Below are positions 39,641-47,952 of a stretch of DNA of 64,000 nucleotides, piece by piece. The position numbers and the translations under genes were made by a program. The notes under the pieces are model-generated. The model was given only the letters and a program-made list of their open reading frames with translations. It had not been told where the DNA came from and did no database searches. Within the stretch, counting starts at the first letter, position 1. The number at the start of each line of letters is the position of its first letter. Origin of the DNA: Opitutaceae bacterium (lineage in GTDB: Bacteria > Verrucomicrobiota > Verrucomicrobiia > Opitutales > Opitutaceae); the NCBI GenBank assembly GCA_947474995.1, contig CANJNJ010000003.1, positions 1 to 64,000 on the forward strand, read 5' to 3'.

Positions 39641-41383
39641 TCACCGCTTGGGATCGCTTTCGAAGCCCTTCGCCGTGGCGGCCCATTTTGCGAGCGTGAG
39701 CCGATGAATCTTGGCGTTGTGCCGGACGTCGACGGGAAACGCCGGATGAAAATAAAAGAATTTTATGTCGGCCGTGTGCGGATGCTGCTGGGCAAGGGCC
39801 CGCAATTCCCGAGCAAAGCGCCGGGCCTCGGTCGAGTCCGCCACCTTCGCCTCGATGACCATCGCCGGACGCTGGCGTCCGGATTCACCCAGCCCGATCA
39901 ACGCGCAGCGGCCCACGCGGGCGTGCAACCGAAAAACCTGTTCGCATGGTTCCGTGTGCAAGGTGCCATGCGCCGTCTCGACGCGTTCGGCCTTCCGGCC
40001 GCAAAACCAAATTCGTCCGTCGACATCAACATAGCCGCAGTCACCCATCCGGTGCCAGACCGGCGCCGCGTTCGCGGCGCCAGAAACGGCAAGTGACAAG
40101 GGCGAAGTAACAAGAGAAACCACGTTCGGGCTGGCTTCTTGGAACTTGGGACTTGCCCCTTGGATTTTTGCCAGACGCGTCGCTTCTGGCAGTGCGTCGT
40201 AGATCTTGGTCACGACCGGCCCTCGCACAATGATCTCGCCGATTTCGCCCTGGGGCAGTTCACGCGCATCCGCCAGGGTGGCGATGGGTGCGTCGCTGAC
40301 CGCGATGATCTTGATTTCCATCTCGGGCAGCGCCCGGCCCACGCAGGCGCCTCGGACTGAGCTTGAATCAACTTCGGGCCCGGAGACGGTCGCGACCGGC
40401 AGCGCCTCCGTTGCGCCATAGGGGCTGTGCAGAAGTCCAGCGGGCAGAAACACGCGGGAGTCCTGCCAAAGTGCCGCCGGGACCGGCGCACCTGCACATA
40501 GAACGCGGCGCAGCGTCGGCAGGGTGAGGTTGTGCGCGCGGCAATGGGCGCCGATCTTCCGCCAAAGGGTCGGTGAGCCGAACGAGTTCGTCACTTTTTC
40601 CTGCTGGATGGCCTGGACAATCCGGGAGGGATCGACGTCGGCCGGGCGCCGTGGATTGATTTCCGGCACAATGGTCGTCATGCCGAGCGCCGGATTGAAC
40701 AGCGCAAAAATTGGCAGCATGGGCAGGTCGATTTCGCCAGGCTCGATGGCATAGGCTTCACGGATGAGCCGCACCTGCGCCTCGAACATCCCGTGCTCAA
40801 AGCAAACTCCTTTGGGCGCTCCGGTGGAACCCGACGTGAAGAGAATCGCGGCAAGGTCGCCGGCCTCGTTCGCGGCGATTTCCGACGGACGAGCAGCGCC
40901 GACCGAAACTCCACCCGCCGTTAGCCGCGAGGTCAGCGAACTGCCGGCGGCCACCCGCACCTTGACCGAGCGAAACGCCCCGCGAAACACCCGGCTGATG
41001 ATGCGGGCCGAAGGAATTCCCACGAGGGCGCGCGGCCGCGATCGGGTGACGCAGGTGAGGAAGTTCTTCAGCCCCATGCCCGGGTCGATGACCACCGGTA
41101 CCGCGCCATGGCGGAAGAGCGCAAAGACCGCGGCGATCAGCGGCAAACCCGGCCGGACCATCACCAGAGTGCGATCGCCGCGATTCACGCCTGCCGCCTT
41201 CAGCCGGGTGCACCAGACTGCGACTTCTTGATCGAGCTCGGAAAAAGTCAGGGCAAGATAATCGATATCACCCGCACGAGTCCGGCCCCGCGGAACTTTC
41301 AGGGCGACGCTCTGGGGCTGTCGCTCGGCCATCGCGCGAAGATGCCGGGCGATATTGGCGTTGGTCTGGTCGTTTGCCGTCAT
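39641..41383 (-). CDS. oleC: OleC-like AMP-dependent beta-lactone synthetase (olefin biosynthesis)
   Basis: 580 residues from an ATG. AMP-binding family: RTLVMVRPGLPLIAAVFALFRHGAVPVVIDPGMG, the P-loop ILFTSGSTGAPKGVCFEH, LPIFALFNPALGMTTIVPEI, SPYGATEALPV, WHRMGDCGYVDVDGRIWFCGRK and a C-terminal lysine domain. These match OleC, which activates beta-hydroxy acids to beta-lactones, better than acyl-CoA ligases. A stretch of about 30 residues, QGASPKFQEASPNVVSLVTS and on, before WHRMGD has no counterpart in the family and is encoded by intergenic-type sequence, apparently an in-frame insertion. oleD is next; oleA and oleB are not in view. Confidence 0.85.
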   Translation of the reverse strand: MTANDQTNANIARHLRAMAERQPQSVALKVPRGRTRAGDIDYLALTFSELDQEVAVWCTRLKAAGVNRGDRTLVMVRPGLPLIAAVFALFRHGAVPVVIDPGMGLKNFLTCVTRSRPRALVGIPSARIISRVFRGAFRSVKVRVAAGSSLTSRLTAGGVSVGAARPSEIAANEAGDLAAILFTSGSTGAPKGVCFEHGMFEAQVRLIREAYAIEPGEIDLPMLPIFALFNPALGMTTIVPEINPRRPADVDPSRIVQAIQQEKVTNSFGSPTLWRKIGAHCRAHNLTLPTLRRVLCAGAPVPAALWQDSRVFLPAGLLHSPYGATEALPVATVSGPEVDSSSVRGACVGRALPEMEIKIIAVSDAPIATLADARELPQGEIGEIIVRGPVVTKIYDALPEATRLAKIQGASPKFQEASPNVVSLVTSPLSLAVSGAANAAPVWHRMGDCGYVDVDGRIWFCGRKAERVETAHGTLHTEPCEQVFRLHARVGRCALIGLGESGRQRPAMVIEAKVADSTEARRFARELRALAQQHPHTADIKFFYFHPAFPVDVRHNAKIHRLTLAKWAATAKGFESDPKR

Positions 41384-41456
41384 TCTGAACGAAGCGAGAA
41401 ATCCATACGATATGCCGCCATGTTTGCGTGGATGCTTCGCTAACGCTCAGAATGAC
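41379..41456. repeat. CATTCTGA inverted repeat overlapping the oleC start
   Basis: GTCATTCTGAACGAAGCGAG and the partner CTTCGCTAACGCTCAGAATGAC form a hairpin of about 78 nt. The oleC ATG lies in the left arm. Related arms occur at 5241-5272 and 44088-44113. Confidence 0.8.
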
Positions 41457-41569
41457 AAAAGAGAAGTAGGTTCATCCGACCTAACCCACCCAACACTGCG
41501 CCGGCTTTGGCCAGCCTCCCTTCCAGGGCGCGGCGCCGGAGGCGACTCAATCGCGTCGTTCGCGGGGGC

Positions 41570-41851
41570 TCAATAATCGTGGAGATTGATCAATCCCCAC
41601 AGGATGGAAATCTTGCGACCGCTCGGGTCGCCCTTGCCCACCAATTTGCTGGTGTCGACATCCACGGCCGCATTGGGCGTGGGCGGCTGGAAGGAATCAC
41701 TCGAGACCGAGACCGCGCCGCCGAGGACCGTGGTTTCGCGCCCACCGCTGCCCGTGACATGCGTGGCACATCCACTGGCGAACCAAAGCGTCCCGAGGAC
41801 CATCGGGAGCAAAAGCCACTGGGTGGGAGTCGAACGATTGGGTGCGCTCAT
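41570..41851 (-). CDS. Small putative lipoprotein
   Basis: Start at the ATG 41851 (MSAPNRSTPTQWLLLPMVLG), 93 residues. The hydrophobic segment ends LWFASGC, a usable lipobox, followed by ATHVTGSGGRETTVLGGAVSVSSD and a C-terminal KISILWGLINLHDY. It is probably acylated and anchored to a membrane facing the periplasm. Function unknown. It lies between oleC and the RNase D gene, all on the minus strand, but gaps of more than 100 bp on both sides argue for separate transcription. Confidence 0.6.
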   Translation of the reverse strand: MSAPNRSTPTQWLLLPMVLGTLWFASGCATHVTGSGGRETTVLGGAVSVSSDSFQPPTPNAAVDVDTSKLVGKGDPSGRKISILWGLINLHDY

Positions 41852-41972
41852 CGGAAAAACATTCAAGGTGGACTGGGCAGGAGTGACGTGAGGGGAGGAC
41901 GCTGAGTGAACAGGGAAAGTTTCGCGAATCGGGAGAATGTCAGGCAAAGCCGCCGGCGACACCCGGGTCTCT

Positions 41973-43151
41973 TTAGAAGCTGCTGAGTGCAGGTTGGGCG
42001 AGGAGCAGCCCGGCCTGCCACGGCAGGAGAATCTCGTCTAACTTGTTCGGAGCACGGGCGATTTGGGCGAGCTGGGAACGGTTGGCAATCAAGGTCGCTT
42101 CGATTTCCAACTCCTTCGCCACGCGGTCGCGATCGCCCTTGATGCGATCCTGCAATTCGATCTCGGCTTGGGAAAGTGACACGTGGTTGGGATCGCGGCC
42201 TGGACGTCGCGGGAGGGTCTTCGGGTCGCGTGCTAAACCGGCTTTCACCGCCGCGACCAGTGACGGAAAAATGCGTTCGTGACGCTTACCGAGATGAACG
42301 CTGGCGAGGATGTCCGCCTCGGTCCCGCCCGCTTCGGCGGTTTCGGCCACTTTCAACAACAGCGAATTGCCGCAAACCTTGAACGGCGGGGTGTCTAGCC
42401 GCTGGGCCTGGGCCTCGCGCCAATGCCAGGCCTCGTGCAACACAGTGAGACCCGCGTCACGAAAGCGCTCGCTGCGCCCGATGCGCCAGTCGTTTTCCGT
42501 CGCGGGCGAAAACCCTTCGAAGCCCGACGCGATTTGGGCCCGGCACTGTTCCTCGAGCCAGCCAGTCCGGCCGCGCTTGGCGAGCTCACGGGAGAGAATA
42601 TCTCGCAGCGCGGGCAGGTGCCAGACATCGAGCGAGGCGTAATCGAGCAGTTTGGGCGTGATCGGTCGCTTGGACCAGTTGGCCTTCTGGCCGTCCTTGT
42701 CGAGAGTAACGCCAAAGTGATCCTGCAGGAGCGACGCCAGCCCAATACGCGCGCGACCAAGCAGTTGCGCGGCCAGCATCGTGTCGAAGAGGCTGTGCGG
42801 CTTGAACCGGCAAAAATCGTGCAACAGCCGCAAATCGAAATCGCTGCCATGCATCACGAGATGCTTTCGGGCCAGGGCCTTCCAAAGGGGGTCGAGCTTG
42901 AGGCCCGGCGCCAAGACATCGACGAGGAAAACATCTCGCTCCACCAAGAACTGCAGGAGGCAGACCCTCGTCTTGTAGTGATACATGTTGTCCGCCTCGG
43001 TATCGAGGGAGACCTCCTCCACGCGCTCCAGGGCCGTGAGCAGGGGCGTGAGCGACGACGGCTGATCGAGGAGCTGATAAGACGGAGGGCGCGTGGTCAC
43101 TTTCTCGCCGAGAAACCGGCGGAGCCGCGACGGAAGGAAGCGTGAAATCAT
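41973..43151 (-). CDS. rnd: Ribonuclease D
   Basis: The ATG at 43151 overlaps the upstream stop (ATGA), giving 392 residues. DEDD exonuclease motifs: VEEVSLDTEADNMYHYKTRVCLLQFL (Exo I), KHLVMHGSDFDLRLL (Exo II) and YASLDVWHLPALRDILSREL (Exo III with Tyr and Asp). An HRDC-like helical domain with RDAGLTVLHEAWHWREAQAQ follows. RNase D trims 3' ends of tRNA precursors and other small RNAs. It is translationally coupled to the histone-deacetylase-like gene. Confidence 0.92.
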   Translation of the reverse strand: MISRFLPSRLRRFLGEKVTTRPPSYQLLDQPSSLTPLLTALERVEEVSLDTEADNMYHYKTRVCLLQFLVERDVFLVDVLAPGLKLDPLWKALARKHLVMHGSDFDLRLLHDFCRFKPHSLFDTMLAAQLLGRARIGLASLLQDHFGVTLDKDGQKANWSKRPITPKLLDYASLDVWHLPALRDILSRELAKRGRTGWLEEQCRAQIASGFEGFSPATENDWRIGRSERFRDAGLTVLHEAWHWREAQAQRLDTPPFKVCGNSLLLKVAETAEAGGTEADILASVHLGKRHERIFPSLVAAVKAGLARDPKTLPRRPGRDPNHVSLSQAEIELQDRIKGDRDRVAKELEIEATLIANRSQLAQIARAPNKLDEILLPWQAGLLLAQPALSSF

Positions 43152-44053
43152 GCGTTGCGTTGGGCGTTCTCCCACGCGGATAGGAAGGCGGCAATCAACA
43201 AAGGAAGATCTTCGCTGTATCCGCCTTCGAGCAGGGCGGCCGCCGGCCGGCCGGTTTCCCCAAGCCAGCGTCCCAGCGTGGCAAAGTCCTCGATTTCGAG
43301 TGTCATTTCAGTAATGGGGTCCCGGGCATAGGCATCAAAGCCGGCCGACACGAGGATGAGATCCGGGGCAAAGGCCTGAACCGTGTCCAGTGACGCCCGC
43401 AGGGCCGCCATATGGCTATCGCGTGACAAGTGCGGAGCCACGGACCAGTTACGCACATTTGGGCCGAGATCCCGGGTTCCGGTACCGGGGTACCCGGGAT
43501 ATTGGTGAACCGAGGCAAACAACACGTGGGGCTGGCCCAGAAGGATGGCCTCGGTACCGTTGCCGTGGTGCGCGTCAAAGTCCCACACGGCCACGCGACA
43601 AACCGTGGGCTTGGGCGTACTTGTGGACTCGAAATCGCGCTGCGCCGCGAGGGTCGCAACGGCGATTTGGTTCAGGTAGCAAAATCCCATGGCCTGATCC
43701 CGCGTCGCGTGATGGCCCGGCGGGCGCATCAGTGAGAATACGGGTTCGCCGGTGACCAACGCATGCCGCTTCGCTTCGAGGGCCGCCCCGACGGAGCGTC
43801 GGGCATGGTCGGCAATGCCAGGGAGAAAAGGCGTGTCCGCATCGAAATCCCGGGTTTGGCCCAGGCGTTTCAGATGGGCCGGCGAATGGGCGAGAAGCAA
43901 CGTGGCGTCGTCAACCGCCGTCGCCGGGATCCGCCAGGTCCAATCCGGATAAGTGGCGCGAAGATACTTGGCCGAGCGCAAGACCCGCGCCGGCTGCTCA
44001 GGACGCATCGAAGAGCCGAACTCGGCGCATTGCGGATCGTAAAAGATGAGCAT
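43148..44053 (-). CDS. Histone deacetylase/acetylpolyamine amidohydrolase family protein
   Basis: 301 residues. Class II HDAC-like fold: YDPQCAEFGSSMRPEQPARV, SLMRPPGHHATRDQAMGFCYLNQIAVA (catalytic His pair), VAVWDFDAHHGNGTEAIL (zinc ligands Asp and His), HQYPGYPGTG and LILVSAGFDAYARDP (third ligand Asp). Bacterial members deacetylate polyamines or acetylated small molecules; an acetoin-utilisation AcuC role is also possible. Its stop overlaps the RNase D start by 4 nt. Function within that pair is unknown. Confidence 0.9.
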   Translation of the reverse strand: MLIFYDPQCAEFGSSMRPEQPARVLRSAKYLRATYPDWTWRIPATAVDDATLLLAHSPAHLKRLGQTRDFDADTPFLPGIADHARRSVGAALEAKRHALVTGEPVFSLMRPPGHHATRDQAMGFCYLNQIAVATLAAQRDFESTSTPKPTVCRVAVWDFDAHHGNGTEAILLGQPHVLFASVHQYPGYPGTGTRDLGPNVRNWSVAPHLSRDSHMAALRASLDTVQAFAPDLILVSAGFDAYARDPITEMTLEIEDFATLGRWLGETGRPAAALLEGGYSEDLPLLIAAFLSAWENAQRNA

Positions 44054-44087
44054 CGAAGAGGTTGTCCCAAAAAGTTCACTGGTTTGC

Positions 44088-44113
44088 CATTCTGAGCGCC
44101 AGCGAAGAATCGC
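44088..44113. repeat. CATTCTGA-family arm
   Basis: CATTCTGAGCGCCAGCGAAGAATCGC, a single arm of the family represented by the hairpin at 41379-41456. Confidence 0.6.
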
Positions 44114-44162
44114 GGCGAACCGGGCCGCGGATCGGGTGGAATCCGGGAAGCGGCGGCTCGAA

Positions 44163-44243
44163 GTAGCGCCGGTCTCCGACCGGTGTTTGGTCGAATCGCT
44201 TTCTTTTTTAGGATCTTCGCCGGTCAGAGACCGGCGCTACGGT
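44163..44243. repeat. GTAGCGCCGGTC inverted repeat
   Basis: GTAGCGCCGGTCTCCGACCGG pairs with CCGGTCAGAGACCGGCGCTAC over about 18 bp; each arm also contains a local CCGGTC-GACCGG palindrome. Same family as 38450-38536 and single arms at about 7717 and 47929. Confidence 0.88.
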
Positions 44244-44320
44244 GCAATCGGCCCTCGCGTACCAAATGAATTCGTGTCGTTAAGATTGGCAGGGCCACGA
44301 TTTCGGGCAAATTGTCCGGC

Positions 44321-45022
44321 ATGAACGTGGTCGTACTTTGCTCGGGTGGAATGGATTCGGTCGCCGCTCTTTATTGGGCGCGCCGGGAGCATCGTATCAC
44401 GGCAGTGGCCAGTTTCGACTACGGCGCGAAGCACAACCATCGGGAAATTCCCTTCGCGGCGGAACACGCGGCCCGGCTCGGCGCCCGCCACGAAATTATC
44501 ACGCTGGACTTCGTCAACCGGCTATTTGCCTCCGATTTGCTGAAAAGCGGGGGTGACGTCCCCGAAGGCCACTACGAGGCGGCGAACATGAAGCAGACCG
44601 TCGTGCCCTTTCGGAACGCGATCATGCTCTCGATTGCGTGCGGTCTCGCGGAAAGCCTCGGCGCCGAGGGACTCGTGATTGCGGCCCACGGCGGGGACCA
44701 CGCGATCTATCCGGACTGCCGCCAGGATTTCATGCGGGCGATGGGTGACGCGATGCGCCTCGGCACCTACGCTGGCGTGCAGTTGCTGCGACCGTTCATC
44801 GCGATGAACAAAGCGCAAATCGCCGCGACCGGCGCGGAACTTGGGCTGGACTTCGGCCGCACCTGGTCCTGCTACAAGGGCGGGGGCGTCCATTGCGGCA
44901 CGTGCGGCACGTGCGTGGAGCGGCGCGAAGCGTTTCTGACCGCGGGGCTCACCGATCCCACTCCTTACGAGTCGCTGGCTCCTCTGCCAGCCAAGCCTCA
45001 GGCCACCGCTCCTCTTTCCTAA
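44321..45022 (+). CDS. queC: 7-cyano-7-deazaguanine synthase QueC
   Basis: Start at the ATG 44321 (the track start is a TTG three codons earlier), 233 residues. PP-loop ATPase motif VVLCSGGMDSVAALYWA; ASFDYGAKHNHREIPFA; VPFRNAIMLSIACGLAESLG; AAHGGDHAIYPDCRQDFM; and a zinc cluster CYKGGGVHCGTCGTCVERREAF. It converts 7-carboxy-7-deazaguanine to preQ0 with ammonia and ATP, for queuosine in tRNA. queE follows 52 bp later. No preQ1 riboswitch was recognised upstream. Confidence 0.97.
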   Translation: MNVVVLCSGGMDSVAALYWARREHRITAVASFDYGAKHNHREIPFAAEHAARLGARHEIITLDFVNRLFASDLLKSGGDVPEGHYEAANMKQTVVPFRNAIMLSIACGLAESLGAEGLVIAAHGGDHAIYPDCRQDFMRAMGDAMRLGTYAGVQLLRPFIAMNKAQIAATGAELGLDFGRTWSCYKGGGVHCGTCGTCVERREAFLTAGLTDPTPYESLAPLPAKPQATAPLS

Positions 45023-45074
45023 CCACCACCGATTTTGGAATGCTAAGCGAAAATTAAGGTTCCAAAATAACCCG

Positions 45075-45770
45075 ATGCTGATTTCCGAGATATTCTATTC
45101 GATTCAGGGCGAAGGTGAATTGACGGGGGTGCCGTCGGTCTTCGTGCGGACGAGCGGTTGTAATTTGCGCTGCGCCTGGTGCGACACGCCCTATGCCTCG
45201 TGGAATCCCGAAGGCGAAACGCTGGGCGTGAAACAGATCCTCGGCCGGATCGAAAGCCACCCGGTCGCGGGGCATGTGGTTCTGACCGGTGGCGAACCCA
45301 TGATCGCCCCGGAGATCCGCGCGCTCGCGGACGAAATCCGCCAAATTGGCCGACACATCACGATCGAAACCGCCGCGACGATTGCGCCGCAAGGCATCGC
45401 GTGTGACCTGGCCTCCCTTTCGCCGAAGCTATTGAATTCGGCGCCCCACCCGCTCGAACACACCACGTGGCGAAAAAAACACGAGGCCACGCGGTGGCAA
45501 CCGGACGTGGTTCGCGCGTGGTTGGACGCCGGACCTTATCAATTCAAGTTTGTTGTCGCCCGTCCGGAGGACATCGACGAACTGGAACACATGCTCGCGG
45601 CGTTGCGCCGCGACATTCCCCGCCACAAGGTGCTCTTGATGCCCGAGGCCACGACGCTGGAAAAAATGCGGGACCGGGCCACGTGGCTCGGTGAGCTCTG
45701 CAAATCCCGCGGCTATCGCTACGCCCACCGGCTCCACATCGAACTTTATGGCAACCGACGCGGCACCTGA
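45075..45770 (+). CDS. queE: 7-carboxy-7-deazaguanine synthase QueE
   Basis: 231 residues. Opens ISEIFYSIQGEGELTGVPSVFVRTSGCNLRCAWCDTPYASW, with the radical SAM cysteines as CNLRCAWC; VVLTGGEPMI is the SAM-binding GGE block; a C-terminal HIELYGNRRGT closes the family pattern. It rearranges carboxytetrahydropterin to 7-carboxy-7-deazaguanine, the step before QueC, whose gene is directly upstream. queD and queF are not in the window. Its 3' end overlaps the next start by 23 nt. Confidence 0.97.
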   Translation: MLISEIFYSIQGEGELTGVPSVFVRTSGCNLRCAWCDTPYASWNPEGETLGVKQILGRIESHPVAGHVVLTGGEPMIAPEIRALADEIRQIGRHITIETAATIAPQGIACDLASLSPKLLNSAPHPLEHTTWRKKHEATRWQPDVVRAWLDAGPYQFKFVVARPEDIDELEHMLAALRRDIPRHKVLLMPEATTLEKMRDRATWLGELCKSRGYRYAHRLHIELYGNRRGT

Positions 45771-46458
45771 AGCGGCGCCCCAGCCGGCCGTGGGACCGCG
45801 TCACTCGGTGATCATTCCGCCGGACCCGGCCCGCCCGCGAAAACTGTCGGAGGAGTTCGCGATGATCCTGCGCGAGTTCGAAGTGGAAACCGTGACGCTG
45901 CGCGAAGTGATCCTCCTCCTGCATGGGCGGGGCTTTGTCCTGTTGATCATGTTGCTCGCGTTGCCATTTTGCACCCCGGTGCCGCTGCCCGGAGTGTCGA
46001 CCCCGTTCGGCTTGATCATCGCCGTAATCGGTGCGCGTTTGGCTCTTGGTCAAAGGCCGTGGCTGCCGGCCCGGTTGCTCGATACCCGGCTGTCTCCAGC
46101 AATTTTCACCAAGGTTTTCGCCGTGACGCGGCGCATCCTGCTGGCCTTCGAACGGCTCCTGCGACCGCGCCTGCGTTGGATTACGGGCTCCCCTCTCCTC
46201 CTCCAGTGTCACGCCGTGCCGATCGTCATTTGTGCGCTGCTCCTTCTGCTGCCCCTGCCGGTACCGTTCAGCAACGCGATTCCGGCTTGGGCCATCATGC
46301 TCATCTCGGCCGGACTACTGGAGCGGGACGGCGGTTTTATCGTCGCCGGTTATATCATGACGGCGCTCGCGGCGGCCTTCTTTACGGTGATCGGCTTGGC
46401 AGGGGAAGAAGCGGTCCAGGCCATTTGGAAATGGGCCGCGGGTTTGTTTGGCGGCTGA
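45748..46458 (+). CDS. ExoD-like exopolysaccharide synthesis membrane protein
   Basis: Start at ATG 45748 (MATDAAPEAAPQPAVG), inside the queE 3' end; 236 residues. The region LREVILLLHGRGFVLLIMLLALPFCTPVPLPGVSTPFGLII is the ExoD family signature, followed by LGQRPWLPARLLDTRL and two further hydrophobic hairpins, including FSNAIPAWAIMLISAGLLERDG. It is a cytoplasmic-membrane protein whose homologue affects exopolysaccharide production in rhizobia; biochemical role unknown. The overlap implies cotranslation with queE, although no functional link is evident. Confidence 0.87.
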   Translation: MATDAAPEAAPQPAVGPRHSVIIPPDPARPRKLSEEFAMILREFEVETVTLREVILLLHGRGFVLLIMLLALPFCTPVPLPGVSTPFGLIIAVIGARLALGQRPWLPARLLDTRLSPAIFTKVFAVTRRILLAFERLLRPRLRWITGSPLLLQCHAVPIVICALLLLLPLPVPFSNAIPAWAIMLISAGLLERDGGFIVAGYIMTALAAAFFTVIGLAGEEAVQAIWKWAAGLFGG

Positions 46459-46605
46459 GTCAAAGCGTGGCCCGGGAGGAAACGTAGCTGAGCGAAGTCG
46501 AGGAGTAATACCGTCTGGAAGGAGGCCCGGGCTCCGACCGGAGTCGTCCACTCTGGCAGTAGCTTTCATATTCCCAAAGACACTCGGGAGAAACTTGCGG
46601 GCCGA

Positions 46606-47919
46606 ATGATCCTGCCCAGCGTTTTCGCCACCATGAAAGCTGTGTCGCCGCCCTCCACCTCACGATTTCACTACGCCTGGGTCGTGGCCGGCGTGACCTT
46701 CTTGACGCTCCTCGCGGCCGCCGGCGCCCGCGCGACGCCCGGCGTAATCCTGCTTCCCTTCGGAAACGAGTTCCAATGGAGCCGGGCCAAAGTCTCTTCG
46801 ATCGTGGCCCTGAATATCGCGCTCTTTGGACTCATCGGTCCCTTTGCCGCTGCGTTGTATCAGCACTTCGGCCTGCGACGGACCATGGTCCTCGCGATGA
46901 TCCTGTTGAGCGGCGGCTACGGGCTCTCGACTCTCGCCACCCATTATTGGCAGTTCCTGCTGCTCTGGGGTTTCGTCGTGGGCGCCGGCTCGGGCATGGC
47001 CGCCACCGTGTTGGGCGCGGCGGTCGCCAATCGTTGGTTCACGCAACGGCGCGGTCTCGTCATGGGCGTGCTCACGGCCAGCACCGCGACGGGACAGCTG
47101 ATTTTTCTGCCCACCCTGGCGCGCTTTGTTACGGCGGACGGCTGGCGCGCGGCCCCGTTGATTGTGGCCGGCGCCACGCTCGCGGTCGCGCCGGTGATCT
47201 GGTTCTTGATGCGCGACGATCCCCGCGATGTCGGCCGGCGTCCCTATGGCGAAGTCGGCGAGCCGGAGGCTCCCGTGAAATCATCCTCCCAACTCGGGAA
47301 TCCGGCCAAGCGGGCGCTCGCCGTGCTGGCTGAAGCGTCTCGCGTGCGCGACTTCTGGTTACTGGCGGGATCCTTCTTTGTCTGTGGTGCGAGCACCAAT
47401 GGACTGATTGGCACCCATCTGATCGCTGCCGCCTTCGACTGCGGCATCCCGGAGGTTCGAACGGCCAGCCTGCTCGCCATGATGGGACTGTTCGACCTGG
47501 TCGGCACCACGGCCTCGGGGTGGCTGAGCGATCGCTTCAACTGTCGCTACCTGCTCTTTGGATACTATGGGCTCCGCGGCTTGTCGCTGATGTTCCTCCC
47601 CCAGGCGCTGCTCGGACCGGCCACGGGGCTCGGCGTCTTCGCCGTGTTCTATGGACTTGATTGGATTGCGACCGTCCCGCCAACGGTACGACTAACGGGC
47701 GACGTTTTCGGCCGGGAAAAGGCGAGTATTGTCTTCGGCTGGGTGGCCGCCAGTCACCAGCTGGGCGCAGCCTTCGCGGCCTTTTCCGCCGGGGCGCTGC
47801 GAACGAGCTTCGGCAGTTATTCGCCAGCGTTCCTTGCCGCCGGTTCGCTCTGTGTGATCGCGGCCTTTATCGTCCTGCCGATCGCGCGCCCGCGAGTCCC
47901 CGCGATGGCAGCCGCTTAG
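46606..47919 (+). CDS. Major facilitator superfamily transporter
   Basis: 437 residues; an alternative ATG at 46633 (MKAVSPPSTS) may be the true start. Twelve hydrophobic segments, starting FHYAWVVAGVTFLTLLAAAGA. The MFS loop 2-3 signature is degenerate (YQHFGLRRTM), the helix 5 region is GAGSGMAATVLGAAVANRWFTQRRGLVMG, and the second half has TTASGWLSDRFNCRYLLFGYYGLRGL. The pattern resembles monocarboxylate/oxalate-type MFS carriers (MFS_1, OFA-like). Substrate unknown. Isolated gene with repeat-like sequence on both sides. Confidence 0.88.
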   Translation: MILPSVFATMKAVSPPSTSRFHYAWVVAGVTFLTLLAAAGARATPGVILLPFGNEFQWSRAKVSSIVALNIALFGLIGPFAAALYQHFGLRRTMVLAMILLSGGYGLSTLATHYWQFLLLWGFVVGAGSGMAATVLGAAVANRWFTQRRGLVMGVLTASTATGQLIFLPTLARFVTADGWRAAPLIVAGATLAVAPVIWFLMRDDPRDVGRRPYGEVGEPEAPVKSSSQLGNPAKRALAVLAEASRVRDFWLLAGSFFVCGASTNGLIGTHLIAAAFDCGIPEVRTASLLAMMGLFDLVGTTASGWLSDRFNCRYLLFGYYGLRGLSLMFLPQALLGPATGLGVFAVFYGLDWIATVPPTVRLTGDVFGREKASIVFGWVAASHQLGAAFAAFSAGALRTSFGSYSPAFLAAGSLCVIAAFIVLPIARPRVPAMAAA

Positions 47920-47952
47920 GGCTTCACCGACGCCGGTCGGAGACGCGTGCGA

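Noticed and set aside
44244-44320. preQ1 riboswitch before queC
   Set aside because: The short leader has no recognisable preQ1 aptamer (no A-rich tail pairing with a C-rich loop).
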